From NCBI RefSeq assembly GCF_009905435.1, contig NZ_JAAAMT010000041.1:1-51624 (forward strand): 51,624 nucleotides of DNA. Reading direction: 5' to 3'. A program made the position numbers and the translations under genes. This document shows, one piece after another, positions 33,659-41,759 of this stretch. The stretch comes from Pseudomonas sp. R5(2019) (GTDB lineage: Bacteria > Pseudomonadota > Gammaproteobacteria > Pseudomonadales > Pseudomonadaceae). Each line of letters starts with the position of its first letter. Position 1 is the first letter of the stretch. Under the pieces are notes generated by a model. It searched no databases. It was not told the DNA's origin and saw only the letters and a list, made by a program, of their open reading frames with translations.

Positions 33659-34265
33659 CTTCAACCTCTGCGTCCCAAATGAGCCGAGGATCAAAACTCA
33701 TGGCGGCGAACATTGTCAGCACCACCACCAGGCCAAAGAACAGGATGCCTATCCGCGGGTCGATGGTGCTCAGCGAGCGGAACTGCACCAGGGCCGCGAT
33801 CAGGGCCACCACCAGCACATCGAGCATAGACCAGTAACCGACCACTTCGACCAGTCGATAGAGTTTGGCCCGCTCGCGCATGGCCCAGCGACTGCGGCGC
33901 TGACAGGTGACCAGCAGCGTACCCAGCACCAGAAACTTCATGCAGGGCACCGCCACGCTGGCGATGAAAATAATCAGCGCCAAATCCCACTCGCCGGCAT
34001 GCCAGAACTCCAGGATGCCGCTCAAGATGGTGTTTTCACTGCCGCTGCCAAAGATATTGGTGTACATCACCGGCATCACGTTGGCCGGGATATAGCAGAT
34101 CATGCTGGCCAGCAGCAGGGCCCAAGTCCGCGCCACGCTGTTGGGTTTGCGCCGATGCAACAGGGAGTCGCAGCGAGGGCAACGGGTGTTCGCGGCACTA
34201 CAGACCTGCTCGCAGGTGTGGCACAGGATCAGGTTCATTTGCCGGGCATAAGGCGGCAGGCTCAT
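33651..34265 (-). CDS. pqiA: PqiA-type membrane protein, second half
   Basis: A 204-residue protein. A zinc-ribbon pair (LCHTCEQVCSAANTRCPRCDSLLH) leads into four hydrophobic segments (ALLLASMICYIPANVMPVMY, LALIIFIASVAVPCMKFLVLGTLL, VGYWSMLDVLVVALIAALVQF, IGILFFGLVVVLTMFAAMSFDPRLIWD). In enterobacteria PqiA is one chain with two such modules; here each module is its own gene. ATG 34265 overlaps the stop of the first-module gene (ATGA). Confidence 0.85.
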   Translation of the reverse strand: MSLPPYARQMNLILCHTCEQVCSAANTRCPRCDSLLHRRKPNSVARTWALLLASMICYIPANVMPVMYTNIFGSGSENTILSGILEFWHAGEWDLALIIFIASVAVPCMKFLVLGTLLVTCQRRSRWAMRERAKLYRLVEVVGYWSMLDVLVVALIAALVQFRSLSTIDPRIGILFFGLVVVLTMFAAMSFDPRLIWDAEVEDA

Positions 34266-34873
34266 GGAATAACGCCCTCCAGGTCCTTCCACAGCCGGCG
34301 GATGCCTTTGCCGGAAATCAGGATGAGCAGCACCGTCAACATGGCCAGCGCCCAGAGCCCGATCCCCGGGTGCACATCGAGCATCCCCGCGAGTTTGACG
34401 ATGGCCACCAGAATCCCCAGCAAACACACTTCAAGCATGCTCCAGGGGCGCAGTTGGTCAAGGCTGCGCATGCACAGTTTGAAGCCGGGGGCCGCGCGGC
34501 GGCACAGGGCAAAGCCCAGCACCCAGCACAACAGGATGATTTGCAGCATGGGCGCAAGGATGATCGTCAGCCCCGCGATGGCCGCCATCACGCTGATTTG
34601 CCCTTGGGCCAGCGCTTCTACGGACTGCCACAACGTCGCCTGGTTACTCAAGCCCTGCAGGCTGATGGAGATCACCGGAAAGGCGTTGGCGAAGATAAAC
34701 AGCAATCCTGCACTGATCGACAGCGCCAGCAACTGTTGAATGCTGAGCCCGCCACCACGCGCCAGAACCGCCGCGCAACGGACGCAGCGTGCGGTCTGGC
34801 CTTTGGCCAGAGGCACGGGGGTGTACACCGAGTCGCAGTGTTCGCAGATGATCCAGGCGGTAGGAGCTGTCAT
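34262..34873 (-). CDS. pqiA: PqiA-type membrane protein, first half
   Basis: A 203-residue protein with its own zinc ribbon (ICEHCDSVY...ARCVRCAAVL) and four hydrophobic segments ending WKDLEGVIP, the N-terminal module of PqiA. ATG 34873 is preferred since aagg lies 7 bases upstream and the chain then starts MTAPTAWIICEHC; the frame is open much further upstream but without domain content. It is the first gene of pqiA-pqiA-pqiB-pqiC. Its promoter must lie in or near the TonB-receptor remnant (34964-35086) on the other strand. Confidence 0.83.
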   Translation of the reverse strand: MTAPTAWIICEHCDSVYTPVPLAKGQTARCVRCAAVLARGGGLSIQQLLALSISAGLLFIFANAFPVISISLQGLSNQATLWQSVEALAQGQISVMAAIAGLTIILAPMLQIILLCWVLGFALCRRAAPGFKLCMRSLDQLRPWSMLEVCLLGILVAIVKLAGMLDVHPGIGLWALAMLTVLLILISGKGIRRLWKDLEGVIP

Positions 34874-34963
34874 GGCCTTGGCCGAGATAAGCTTGAAGGG
34901 CGAGTTGTTGTGCGACCCCCTCATGATAGAAGCCCGGATCCAATCCCGCCTGCTTTGTGCCCC

Positions 34964-35086
34964 ATGTGGCTCGAGGTGCGCAGCCGTGGCTTCGACTTGA
35001 ACGTGGCCGAAGGCGCGTTCGGCAATGTCTATGCCTATCCCGGGGCGCCGCGAACGGTGCAGGCGGGTATTTCGTACACCCTGTAG
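34964..35086 (+). pseudogene. Remnant of a TonB-dependent receptor (3' end)
   Basis: The plus-strand frame reads LEVRSRGFDLNVAE followed at once by GNVYAYPGAPRTVQAGISYTL and a stop at 35086. The second piece is the C-terminal strand of a TonB-dependent siderophore receptor, with GAPR and an outward-facing final strand. The first piece (VRSRGFDLNV) is the wording usually found well over 100 residues earlier in the same barrels. This looks like a receptor gene reduced to two fused scraps by internal and upstream deletion. No start or plug domain remains. Confidence 0.6.
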
Positions 35087-35202
35087 AACGCTTGCCACGA
35101 CGGTCTCGCTGAGGCCGTCTCTCCCACAGGCGGTGACATTGCCGGTGCGACATCGCGAACATTCGCGCATCATAAGCGCAGTTCAGCCCAAGGGAGATCT
35201 CC

Positions 35203-36054
35203 ATGCGCGTCATTCCATCCGCTTTGCGCTTTGCTGCTCTGTCGTTGGGGTTAGTGGCTGCCACCACCGCATTGGCCAGCGAAGAGTCGCAGCTGGTCGA
35301 CTCGATCAACACCTACCGCAGCCAGGTACAGCGCTGCGGCGGGCAAGCCTCTGCGGAGCTGCCACCGCTGGCCGCCGACCCGCGCCTGGAGTTGCCGGCC
35401 AACAGTATTGGCGACCTGCAGCAGGCGCTGGCACGGGCGGCTTACCCGATGGTCAATGTGCAGGCGATCACGCTGTCCGGGCCACGTGATGCCCAGGCGG
35501 CGGCCAAGGCGGTGCAGGAGAGTTTTTGCCAGGTGGTGCTGGACCCGCAGTTTGTCGATATCGGCGTCAGCCGGGACGGGCGCGAGTGGCGCATTGTGCT
35601 GGCGCGGCCACTGTTGAGCGGGCGCCTGGGTGACTGGCAGACCGAAGGGCAAAAGGTGCTGGAGATGGTCAATGGCGCTCGCGCCCAGGCCCGTCAGTGC
35701 GGCGGCCAGTCGTTTGCGCCGACCTCGCCGCTGGCCTGGAATGCCACCCTGGGCGGCGCGGCTCAGGACCACGCGCGGGCCATGGCCAATAACAACTATT
35801 TTGATCACAAGGACCGAGACGGGCGCACGCCCGGGGATCGGGCGGAATTGGCCGGTTATGCCGCGCAGCAGGTGGCAGAGAACATCGCGGCGGGGCAGGA
35901 CACGGTGCGCAAGGTGGTTGATGGCTGGTTGGCGAGCCCCGGGCACTGCGCCAATGTGATGAACCCGCAGTTCAAGGAGATGGGCGCGGCGTACGCGGTG
36001 GACCCAAAGAGCGATGCGGGGATTTACTGGACGGCGATGTTTGGGGCGCAGTGA
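35203..36054 (+). CDS. Secreted CAP (SCP/PR-1) family protein, duplicated domain
   Basis: A 283-residue exported protein (signal FAALSLGLVAATTALA). The C-terminal half (about 150-283) is a normal CAP domain: VLEMVNGARAQARQCGGQSFAPTSPLAWNATLGGAAQDHARAMANNNYFDHKDRDGRTPGDR...VAENIAAGQ..VVDGWLASPGHCANVMNPQFKEMGAAYA. The first half starts in a matching way (LVDSINTYRSQVQRCGGQASAELPPLAADPRLE) and ends QFVDIGVSRD, but lacks the FDH and GHC motifs, so it is a degenerate copy. Start ATG 35203 follows agggaga. Function of bacterial CAP proteins is mostly unknown. Confidence 0.85.
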   Translation: MRVIPSALRFAALSLGLVAATTALASEESQLVDSINTYRSQVQRCGGQASAELPPLAADPRLELPANSIGDLQQALARAAYPMVNVQAITLSGPRDAQAAAKAVQESFCQVVLDPQFVDIGVSRDGREWRIVLARPLLSGRLGDWQTEGQKVLEMVNGARAQARQCGGQSFAPTSPLAWNATLGGAAQDHARAMANNNYFDHKDRDGRTPGDRAELAGYAAQQVAENIAAGQDTVRKVVDGWLASPGHCANVMNPQFKEMGAAYAVDPKSDAGIYWTAMFGAQ

Positions 36055-36090
36055 CATCGGGGTCGCTACCTCCCGGACTGCTGACAAACC

Positions 36091-36185
36091 CCCTGTAGGA
36101 GCAAGGCTTGCCTGCGATGCAGGCACCGCGTTATATCAGTAACACGGCGGCGCCTGCATCGCAGGCGAGCCTTGCTCCTACAGGG
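36091..36185. repeat. REP pair, 34-bp inverted repeat with one mismatch
   Basis: Arms at 36091-36124 and 36152-36185 (ccctgtaggagcaagg... inward) are complementary except for one base. The unit lies 36 bp beyond the CAP gene stop and before the convergent ybaK-type gene stop, where it can end both transcripts. Confidence 0.85.
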
Positions 36186-36229
36186 TTGCTACCCGCGCAA
36201 GTTTTTTGTCGCTTGTGCTGGCCTCAGCG

Positions 36230-36709
36230 CTAGCAAGCCTCGACTTCAACCGCCTGACACACATCCACCCATTGCGCTTCGACCAGCTGCGCCAGGCGCA
36301 ATGGGTCGATACGCACGGCGCTGGTGATCGAACCTGCCGCCGGCAGCACTTCGTCATACTGCTTGAGCGACTCGTCGCAAAACACCGGCAAAGCCGTTGC
36401 CAGCCCGAACGGGCATACCCCGCCGACCGGGTGGCTGGTCAGTGCCACGACGCTGTCGGCATCGAGCATCTTGGCCTTGCTGCCAAACGCCGCTTTCATC
36501 TTGCGATTGTCGATGCGCGCGTCGCCCTTGGCCACCAGCAATACATTCTGTTCACCCACGCGAAAGGCCAGGGTCTTGGCAATCTGCCCCGGTTCCACGC
36601 CATGAGCCTCGGCCGCCAGCGCCACGGTGGCGGTACTGGTGGTCAGTTCGATGATGGCGATATCCGGCGCCTTTTCAGCCAGGAAGGACCGTACCGATTC
36701 AAGGCTCAT
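36230..36709 (-). CDS. YbaK/ProX-type aminoacyl-tRNA deacylase
   Basis: A 159-residue YbaK/EbsC-fold protein. IAKTLAFRVGEQNVLLVAKGDARIDNRKMKAAFG contains the conserved Lys and the loop of the editing pocket, followed by VVALTSHPVGGVCPFGLATALPVFCDESLKQYDEVLPAAG with the GGVxPFG signature. Members hydrolyse mischarged tRNAs such as Cys-tRNA(Pro) in trans. ATG 36709 has aggag 6 bases ahead, which decides the start over a TTG at 36715. Confidence 0.85.
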   Translation of the reverse strand: MSLESVRSFLAEKAPDIAIIELTTSTATVALAAEAHGVEPGQIAKTLAFRVGEQNVLLVAKGDARIDNRKMKAAFGSKAKMLDADSVVALTSHPVGGVCPFGLATALPVFCDESLKQYDEVLPAAGSITSAVRIDPLRLAQLVEAQWVDVCQAVEVEAC

Positions 36710-36877
36710 GAGCAACTCCTGTCAGGGGCAAAGGGGGGCATGGTGCGCAGGAGGACGGGGTGTGTCAAATGCGCTGTTCGCCTCGACCATCCGTCGCCTG
36801 CTCGGCACCTGCACCGACACCCGCATCTCCAACCCTTACGGCCCAGATCTACTGGACCTCAACCAACGAGGTGCACC

Positions 36878-37135
36878 ATGGCTAACGAACAACGTCCACA
36901 AGGCGACAAAATGAAAGACCCAAGCCGTCCACAAACCGGGCGCAATGACCCTGGCATTGATCCAAACTCACCGAAAGGCGGCCAAGGTGGGGCAGGGCAA
37001 GGCGGACGTGCCGGCCAGCCAGGCAAACCGGGTCAGACCCAAGGCGGGAATCGGCCTGCTGACTGGGAAGACCCCATGAAAAAAGGCACCACTGGCACCA
37101 GGAAAGATGACCTGAACCGCGACAATCGCGGCTGA
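36878..37135 (+). CDS. Small hydrophilic Gly/Pro-rich protein
   Basis: An 85-residue, strongly charged protein without hydrophobic segments: MANEQRPQGDKMKDPSR then a low-complexity GGQGGAGQGGRAGQPGKPGQTQGG stretch and a DWEDPMKKGTTGTRKDDLNRDN tail. It looks intrinsically disordered. ATG 36878 follows gagg at 36868-36871. No family recognised; composition recalls small stress-related hydrophilins, but nothing more can be supported. Confidence 0.6.
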   Translation: MANEQRPQGDKMKDPSRPQTGRNDPGIDPNSPKGGQGGAGQGGRAGQPGKPGQTQGGNRPADWEDPMKKGTTGTRKDDLNRDNRG

Positions 37136-37174
37136 TAGAAGGTACAAGGGCCCGCACGAGGTGGGCCATTCATG

Positions 37175-37247
37175 GGGCTGCTTTGCAGCCCATCGCGGGC
37201 AAGCCCGGCTCCTACGGCTTTGTGGGAGTCGGGCTTGCCCGCGAATG
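37175..37247. repeat. REP unit with secondary hairpin
   Basis: A gggctgc-ttt-gcagccc hairpin (37175-37191) is followed by an imperfect inverted repeat, catcgcgggcaagcccgg (from 37191) against its near complement ending near 37247. It lies between the Gly-rich gene and the hpaI stop and may terminate the hpa transcript. Confidence 0.75.
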
Positions 37248-37296
37248 AAGGCGACGCGAGCTAACGGAACTCCACCGTTGGATCCCTCGTAACCGA

Positions 37297-38100
37297 TTAG
37301 TACACGCCACCACCGCCGGTCACAGGCGCAGGGGCGTCCTTGAATTTTCCCGCCAGGGCTTGCAGCCCACGCATCAGCACCGTGGTATCGACGCCCACGG
37401 CGACGAATGTGGCGCCCAGTTCCAGATAACGACGCGCAAGCTTTTCATCGGCGCTGAGAATGCCGGCGGCCTTGCCGGCTTTCCGGATGCGGGCGATGGC
37501 ATCTTCGATGGCTGCTTGAACGTCCGGATGGCCAGGGTTGCCGCGGTGGCCCATCGACGCGCTGAGATCGGCCGGGCCGATAAACACGCCATCGACACCT
37601 TCGATCGAAGCGATCGCATCCAGATTGGCCAAGCCTTCGGCGTTCTCGATTTGCACCAGCAGGCACATCTGCGCGTCGGCTTCATCCAGATAGCCGGGGA
37701 TGCTGTTCCAGCGCGACGCCCGCGCCAGTGCGCTGCCGACCCCGCGCACACCCAAGGGTGGGTAGCGCATGGCGCGTACCAGTTCACGCGCCTGTTCGGC
37801 GCTCTCGACCATCGGCACCAGCAAGGTCTGCACGCCGATATCGAGCACCTGCTTGATCAGCGCGGTATCGCCGATGACCGGGCGAATGATCGGCTGGCTG
37901 GCATAGGGCGCCACCGCCTGCAACTGGCCAAGCAGGCCGCGCAGGTCATTGGGGGCGTGTTCGCCGTCGATCAGCAGCCAGTCGAAACCGGCATTGGCCG
38001 CCAGCTCCGCGCAGTACGGGTCGGCCAGGCCGAGCCAGAGGCCGATCTGCGCTTCACCGTTTTTCAGGCGTTGCTTGAAGGTATTGATGGGCATATCCAT
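37297..38100 (-). CDS. hpaI: 4-Hydroxy-2-oxoheptanedioate aldolase
   Basis: A 267-residue class II HpcH/HpaI aldolase, which splits 4-hydroxy-2-oxoheptane-1,7-dioate into pyruvate and succinate semialdehyde. MPINTFKQRLKNGEAQIGLWLGLADPYCAELAANAGFDWLLIDGEHAPND is diagnostic, with IGPADLSASMGHRG as the later phosphate/metal loop. ATG 38100 (MDMPINT) has ggag upstream; an upstream TTG is not used. It is the last gene of the hpa operon, 18 bp after hpaH. Confidence 0.93.
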   Translation of the reverse strand: MDMPINTFKQRLKNGEAQIGLWLGLADPYCAELAANAGFDWLLIDGEHAPNDLRGLLGQLQAVAPYASQPIIRPVIGDTALIKQVLDIGVQTLLVPMVESAEQARELVRAMRYPPLGVRGVGSALARASRWNSIPGYLDEADAQMCLLVQIENAEGLANLDAIASIEGVDGVFIGPADLSASMGHRGNPGHPDVQAAIEDAIARIRKAGKAAGILSADEKLARRYLELGATFVAVGVDTTVLMRGLQALAGKFKDAPAPVTGGGGVY

Positions 38101-38118
38101 GGGCACGGGCTCCGGCAA

Positions 38119-38922
38119 TCAAACGAAACGACAGGCGATCGAGCCGAGCATGTCGTAGTCGACATGGAACGTATCGCCCGGGTTGGCCGCCACTGGGCGA
38201 GTGAAGGAGCCGCCAAGAATGATCTGGCCCGGCTCCAGGGTGACGTCATACGGCGCCAGCTTGTTCGCCAGCCACGCCACGCCCTTGGCCGGGTGGTTGA
38301 GCACCGCGGCAGAGACACCGGATTCTTCGATCACGCCATTGCGGTACAGCACCGCCGGGACCTTGCGCAGGTCGATGTCCGTCGGCCGTACCGGGCGGCC
38401 GCCCATCACCACGCCACCGTTGGCGGCGTTGTCGGAGATGGTGTCGAAGACCTTGCGGGTGACCTTGGTGTGCGGATCGATCTGCTGGATGCGCGCGTCG
38501 ATGATTTCCAGCGCCGGGATCACCCATTCGGTGGCGTCGAGCACATCGAACACCGTGACGTTCGGACCCTTGAGCGGCTTGCCGAGGATAAACGCCAGCT
38601 CCACTTCAACGCGCGGGACGATAAAACGTTCGAAGGGGATATCGCTGCCTTCTTCGAACAGCATGTCGTCGAGCAACGCGCCGTAATCGGGCTCGGTGAT
38701 ATTGGAGGAGACCTGCATGGCGCGCGAGGTCAGGCCGATCTTGTGGCCGACCAGCTTGCGGCCGTCCTTGATCTTCTGCGCGACCCAGGCGCGCTGGATG
38801 GCGTAGGCATCGTCGATAGTGATGCCCGGATAATCCAGGGAGAACTGGCGCACTTGCTCACGGTTGCGTTCGGCGTGGTCCAGGCGAGCGGCGGCTTGCA
38901 GAATCTGGCTTTGGTCAAGCAT
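38119..38922 (-). CDS. hpaH: 2-Oxo-hept-4-ene-1,7-dioate hydratase
   Basis: A 267-residue hydratase of the HpaH/MhpD family with GHKIGLTSRAMQ, EPDYGALLDDMLFEEG, PRVEVELAFILGKPL and ILGGSFTRPV.ANPGDTFHVDY. It adds water to 2-oxo-hept-4-ene-1,7-dioate to make the aldolase substrate, and is metal dependent (Glu residues in VEVELAF). It lies 11 bp after hpaX, in operon order. Confidence 0.93.
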   Translation of the reverse strand: MLDQSQILQAAARLDHAERNREQVRQFSLDYPGITIDDAYAIQRAWVAQKIKDGRKLVGHKIGLTSRAMQVSSNITEPDYGALLDDMLFEEGSDIPFERFIVPRVEVELAFILGKPLKGPNVTVFDVLDATEWVIPALEIIDARIQQIDPHTKVTRKVFDTISDNAANGGVVMGGRPVRPTDIDLRKVPAVLYRNGVIEESGVSAAVLNHPAKGVAWLANKLAPYDVTLEPGQIILGGSFTRPVAANPGDTFHVDYDMLGSIACRFV

Positions 38923-38933
38923 GACGAAATCTC

Positions 38934-40238
38934 TTACTGAGGATTGACGATCGCGGCGTGGGTGCGCAGCACCAGCAGGCCGCCGAGGGCGATAAACAAG
39001 GCCAGCACGTAAAGGGCCAGGCTGGCGCTTTGGGTGGTGTCACGCATCCAGCCGATCAGGTAGGGCGCCAGGAACGAGGCGATGCTGCCGAATGAGCTGA
39101 TCAGGGCGATGCCGGCCGCTTGCGTCGAGTTGGACAAGAACGCCGGTGGCAGCTGCCAGAACATCGGCAGCGCCGCGCTGGCGCCCATGCCTGCCAGTAT
39201 CAGGCCGCTGAGCACCACCAGCGACTGGGTCGGTGCAAGCCCGGCGACGGCAATGCCGACAGCGGCCATCAACAGCGGCACGCACAGATGCCAGCGGCGT
39301 TCGCGATGGCGGTCCGAGGAGCGCCCGCAGCCGAGCATGAACAGGCAGCCGGCCAGGTATGGAATGGCGCTGAGCAGGCCGACCTTGCCGTCGCTGCCGA
39401 TCCCGGCGCCGTGGATCAGGGTCGGCATCCAGAAGGCGAGGGTGTTGACCGCCAGCATCACCGCGAAATACACCGACACCAGCAGCCACACCTGCCGGTT
39501 GCGCAGGATGCCGCTAAAGGAGGTGATGGACTTGCGCTGCTCTTCCTGGCCCAGTTGTGCGCGCAACTGCTCCTTTTCGTCGCGCTTGAGCCAGTCCACG
39601 CTTTCGAAGCTGTCAGGCAGGCATTTGAACACCACCAGCCCCAGCAGAATCACCGGCGCGCCTTCGATCAGGAACATCCACTGCCAGCCGCGCAGGCCGC
39701 CAAAATCATGGAAAAACTCCAGGATCCCACCGGACAGCGGGCCGCCGATCACACCGGCCATTGGTACGGCGATGGCGAACAGCGCGGTGATCTGCGCCCG
39801 GCGGCGGGCCGGGTACCAGCGGTTGAGAAACACCAGGATGCCGGGGAAGAAACCGGCTTCGGCGACTCCCAGGAAAAAGCGCAACACGTAGAAACCGGTC
39901 GATGATTCGATCCAGAGCATGCCGGTCGACAGCGCCCCCCAGACGATCATCAGCGTGGCGATCCAGCGCCGTGGGCCGACGCGGTCCAGGGCCATGTTGC
40001 TGGGCACGCCGAACAGTGCGTAGGCCACGAAAAACAGTCCGGCACCGAAACCGTAGACGGTGTCGCTGAAGTGCAGATCGTGACTCATCTGCATCTTGGC
40101 AAAACCGATATTGATCCGGTCCAGGTGGGCGAACAGGTAACAGATCAGCAGCAACGGCATCAGCCGCCAGGTGATCTTGGCGTGGGTCAGGTCAGCAGTG
40201 GCCAGTGCAGGGCTGGCGGCGGTGTGGGCTGTGCTCAT
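38934..40238 (-). CDS. hpaX: 4-Hydroxyphenylacetate permease, MFS ACS type
   Basis: A 434-residue 12-helix transporter. LLLICYLFAHLDRINIGFAKMQMSHDLHFSDTVYGFGAGLFFVAYALFGVPSNMALDRVGPRRWI is close to HpaX of enterobacteria and to other ACS permeases. Embedding between hpaF and hpaH makes uptake of 4-hydroxyphenylacetate or a related phenylacetate the probable role. The 4510 permease shares the same architecture. Confidence 0.88.
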   Translation of the reverse strand: MSTAHTAASPALATADLTHAKITWRLMPLLLICYLFAHLDRINIGFAKMQMSHDLHFSDTVYGFGAGLFFVAYALFGVPSNMALDRVGPRRWIATLMIVWGALSTGMLWIESSTGFYVLRFFLGVAEAGFFPGILVFLNRWYPARRRAQITALFAIAVPMAGVIGGPLSGGILEFFHDFGGLRGWQWMFLIEGAPVILLGLVVFKCLPDSFESVDWLKRDEKEQLRAQLGQEEQRKSITSFSGILRNRQVWLLVSVYFAVMLAVNTLAFWMPTLIHGAGIGSDGKVGLLSAIPYLAGCLFMLGCGRSSDRHRERRWHLCVPLLMAAVGIAVAGLAPTQSLVVLSGLILAGMGASAALPMFWQLPPAFLSNSTQAAGIALISSFGSIASFLAPYLIGWMRDTTQSASLALYVLALFIALGGLLVLRTHAAIVNPQ

Positions 40239-40289
40239 GATCTTGTACTTTTTTGTCAGAGAGGCCGTTGCAGGAATCAGATCGGTGGT

Positions 40290-40682
40290 CTAGCCGGCCT
40301 GGTTGTTCAAAAAGGCATGCACGTTGTTTTTCTTGAAGTTCAGCTGCGGGTGCAGCTCGATCATCTCGAACGACAGCGCCAGCAGGCGTTGGGCCTGAAG
40401 CTCGGCAAAGTGCTGGGTAATGACTTCAAACAAGGCTTCGGCGACTTGCTGGCGGGTCTCAAGGTCGCGGCCGTGGCCGACCTTGAGGGTCATATGGACA
40501 AAGGCGTAGTCGTGTTTGCCATCGGCCATGCGCCAGCTGTCCAGGCGCACGCCGCGGCTGCGGATGCCGCCCAGCGGAAACACGCCGCTGGCGCCCAGGG
40601 TGGCGTGGACCTTCTCGAACAGGCCGGGCAGGTCGGCCTGCTGCTCAATGTTGTCGGTGAACTCAGCGATAAAGTGCGGCAT
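40290..40682 (-). CDS. hpaF: 5-Carboxymethyl-2-hydroxymuconate delta-isomerase
   Basis: A 130-residue protein of the CHMI/HpaF family: PHFIAEFTDNIEQQADLPGLFEKVHATLGASGVFPLGGIRSRGVRLDSWRMADG, with Pro1 (after Met removal) as the catalytic base of the tautomerase fold. FVHMTLKVGHGRDLETRQQVAEALFEVI is typical. It converts 5-carboxymethyl-2-hydroxymuconate to 2-oxo-hept-3-ene-dioate before decarboxylation. Confidence 0.9.
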   Translation of the reverse strand: MPHFIAEFTDNIEQQADLPGLFEKVHATLGASGVFPLGGIRSRGVRLDSWRMADGKHDYAFVHMTLKVGHGRDLETRQQVAEALFEVITQHFAELQAQRLLALSFEMIELHPQLNFKKNNVHAFLNNQAG

Positions 40683-40729
40683 GCGCGCCTCCGGAAAAGG
40701 GGCAGCACGGAGCTGCCCGCAAGCGGCTA

Positions 40730-41587
40730 TCAGACAGGGAAAATGGCGTTGATCTGGCCGGTGCCGGAGCTGCCGAACGGTTCGGTGAGCACCTCCACCG
40801 GCTTGTCATAGTCGGCGCCGCCGAGCAGTCCCAGCAGCATCGCGGTGTCGTGCATCTTGCCTTCGCCGAAGCAGTGCTCGGCGTAGTCCGGCAGCATCGC
40901 GCAGAACTCCTTGAAACGGCCTTGCTTCCACAGCTCGACCACGCGCAGGTCCATTTGCTTGTCGAATTCACGGGTCCAACTGTGCATGTTGGCCTGGGCA
41001 TCGCGGTCATCCGAGAAACGGTGCGAGAGCGAGCCGGAGGCCAGCACCAGCACTTTGCGATCGCTTTTCTCGATGGCGCGGCGCACGGCGGCGCCAAAGG
41101 CGAAGCTGTCTTCCAGGCGGTGCCAGGCGCACCAGGCGGCAATGGACACGACCTTGAACTTCTGCTCATCCGGCACGCCCATGTGCATGTAGCGCATCGG
41201 CACCAGGGTGCCGTATTCCAGCTCCAGGCTCGGGATGTTGTGCGCCAGGGTGCGCACGCCGGCCGCGACTGCTTCGGCGGCGATCAACTCGCCCAGCTCC
41301 GGGCAGCCGGGGTACTCGTACTCCATGTTCTTGATGAAGTGCGGCAACTCGTTACTGGTGTAGATGCCCTTGAAGTGCTCGCCACAGTTGATGTGGTAGG
41401 CACTGTTGACCAGCCAGTGCACATCGAACACCACGGCGGTGTCGGCACCCAGTTCACGGGCCCGGCGGCCGATTTCCTTGTGGCCGGCAATCGCCGCGTC
41501 ACGGCAGCCGTGGTGCTCGCCGGGCAGCTCCGAGAGGTACATCGATGGAACGTGGCAGATCTTCGCGGCCAGGACGACTTCGCCCAT
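40730..41587 (-). CDS. hpaD: 3,4-Dihydroxyphenylacetate 2,3-dioxygenase
   Basis: A 285-residue class III extradiol dioxygenase (LigB fold). MGEVVLAAKICHVPSMYLSELPGEHHGCRDAAIAGH, AVVFDVHWLVNSAYHINCGEHFKG and VLASGSLSHRFSDDRDAQ are hallmark segments with the iron-ligand and acid-base histidines. It opens the homoprotocatechuate ring. ATG 41587 is decided by aggag 8 bases upstream; the frame is open further 5'. A REP unit separates it from hpaE. Confidence 0.93.
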   Translation of the reverse strand: MGEVVLAAKICHVPSMYLSELPGEHHGCRDAAIAGHKEIGRRARELGADTAVVFDVHWLVNSAYHINCGEHFKGIYTSNELPHFIKNMEYEYPGCPELGELIAAEAVAAGVRTLAHNIPSLELEYGTLVPMRYMHMGVPDEQKFKVVSIAAWCAWHRLEDSFAFGAAVRRAIEKSDRKVLVLASGSLSHRFSDDRDAQANMHSWTREFDKQMDLRVVELWKQGRFKEFCAMLPDYAEHCFGEGKMHDTAMLLGLLGGADYDKPVEVLTEPFGSSGTGQINAIFPV

Positions 41588-41647
41588 GAGTGTTCTCCTG
41601 AAAATGTGTTGTTCTTGTTGCCTTGGCATTACCTTTGGAGGTGCTTT

Positions 41648-41753
41648 TTGTGGGAGCGGATTTATCCGCGAATCCGGGCGCTGCGGTGCTTCCGTCAGAA
41701 CGCGGTGTCTTTATTCGCGGCGGTCCGGCGATCCGGTAAATCCGCTCCCACAA
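41648..41753. repeat. Interrupted REP pair between hpaE and hpaD
   Basis: The left arm (41648-41673) is the same unit as the perfect hairpin at 21612. The right arm (41713-41753) is split by about 16 extra bases (cggtccggcgatccgg, 41721-41736) after attcgcgg, then resumes taaatccgctcccacaa. It sits inside the hpa operon between two cotranscribed genes, so it may affect mRNA processing or relative expression. Confidence 0.8.
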
Positions 41754-41759
41754 GAGTGG

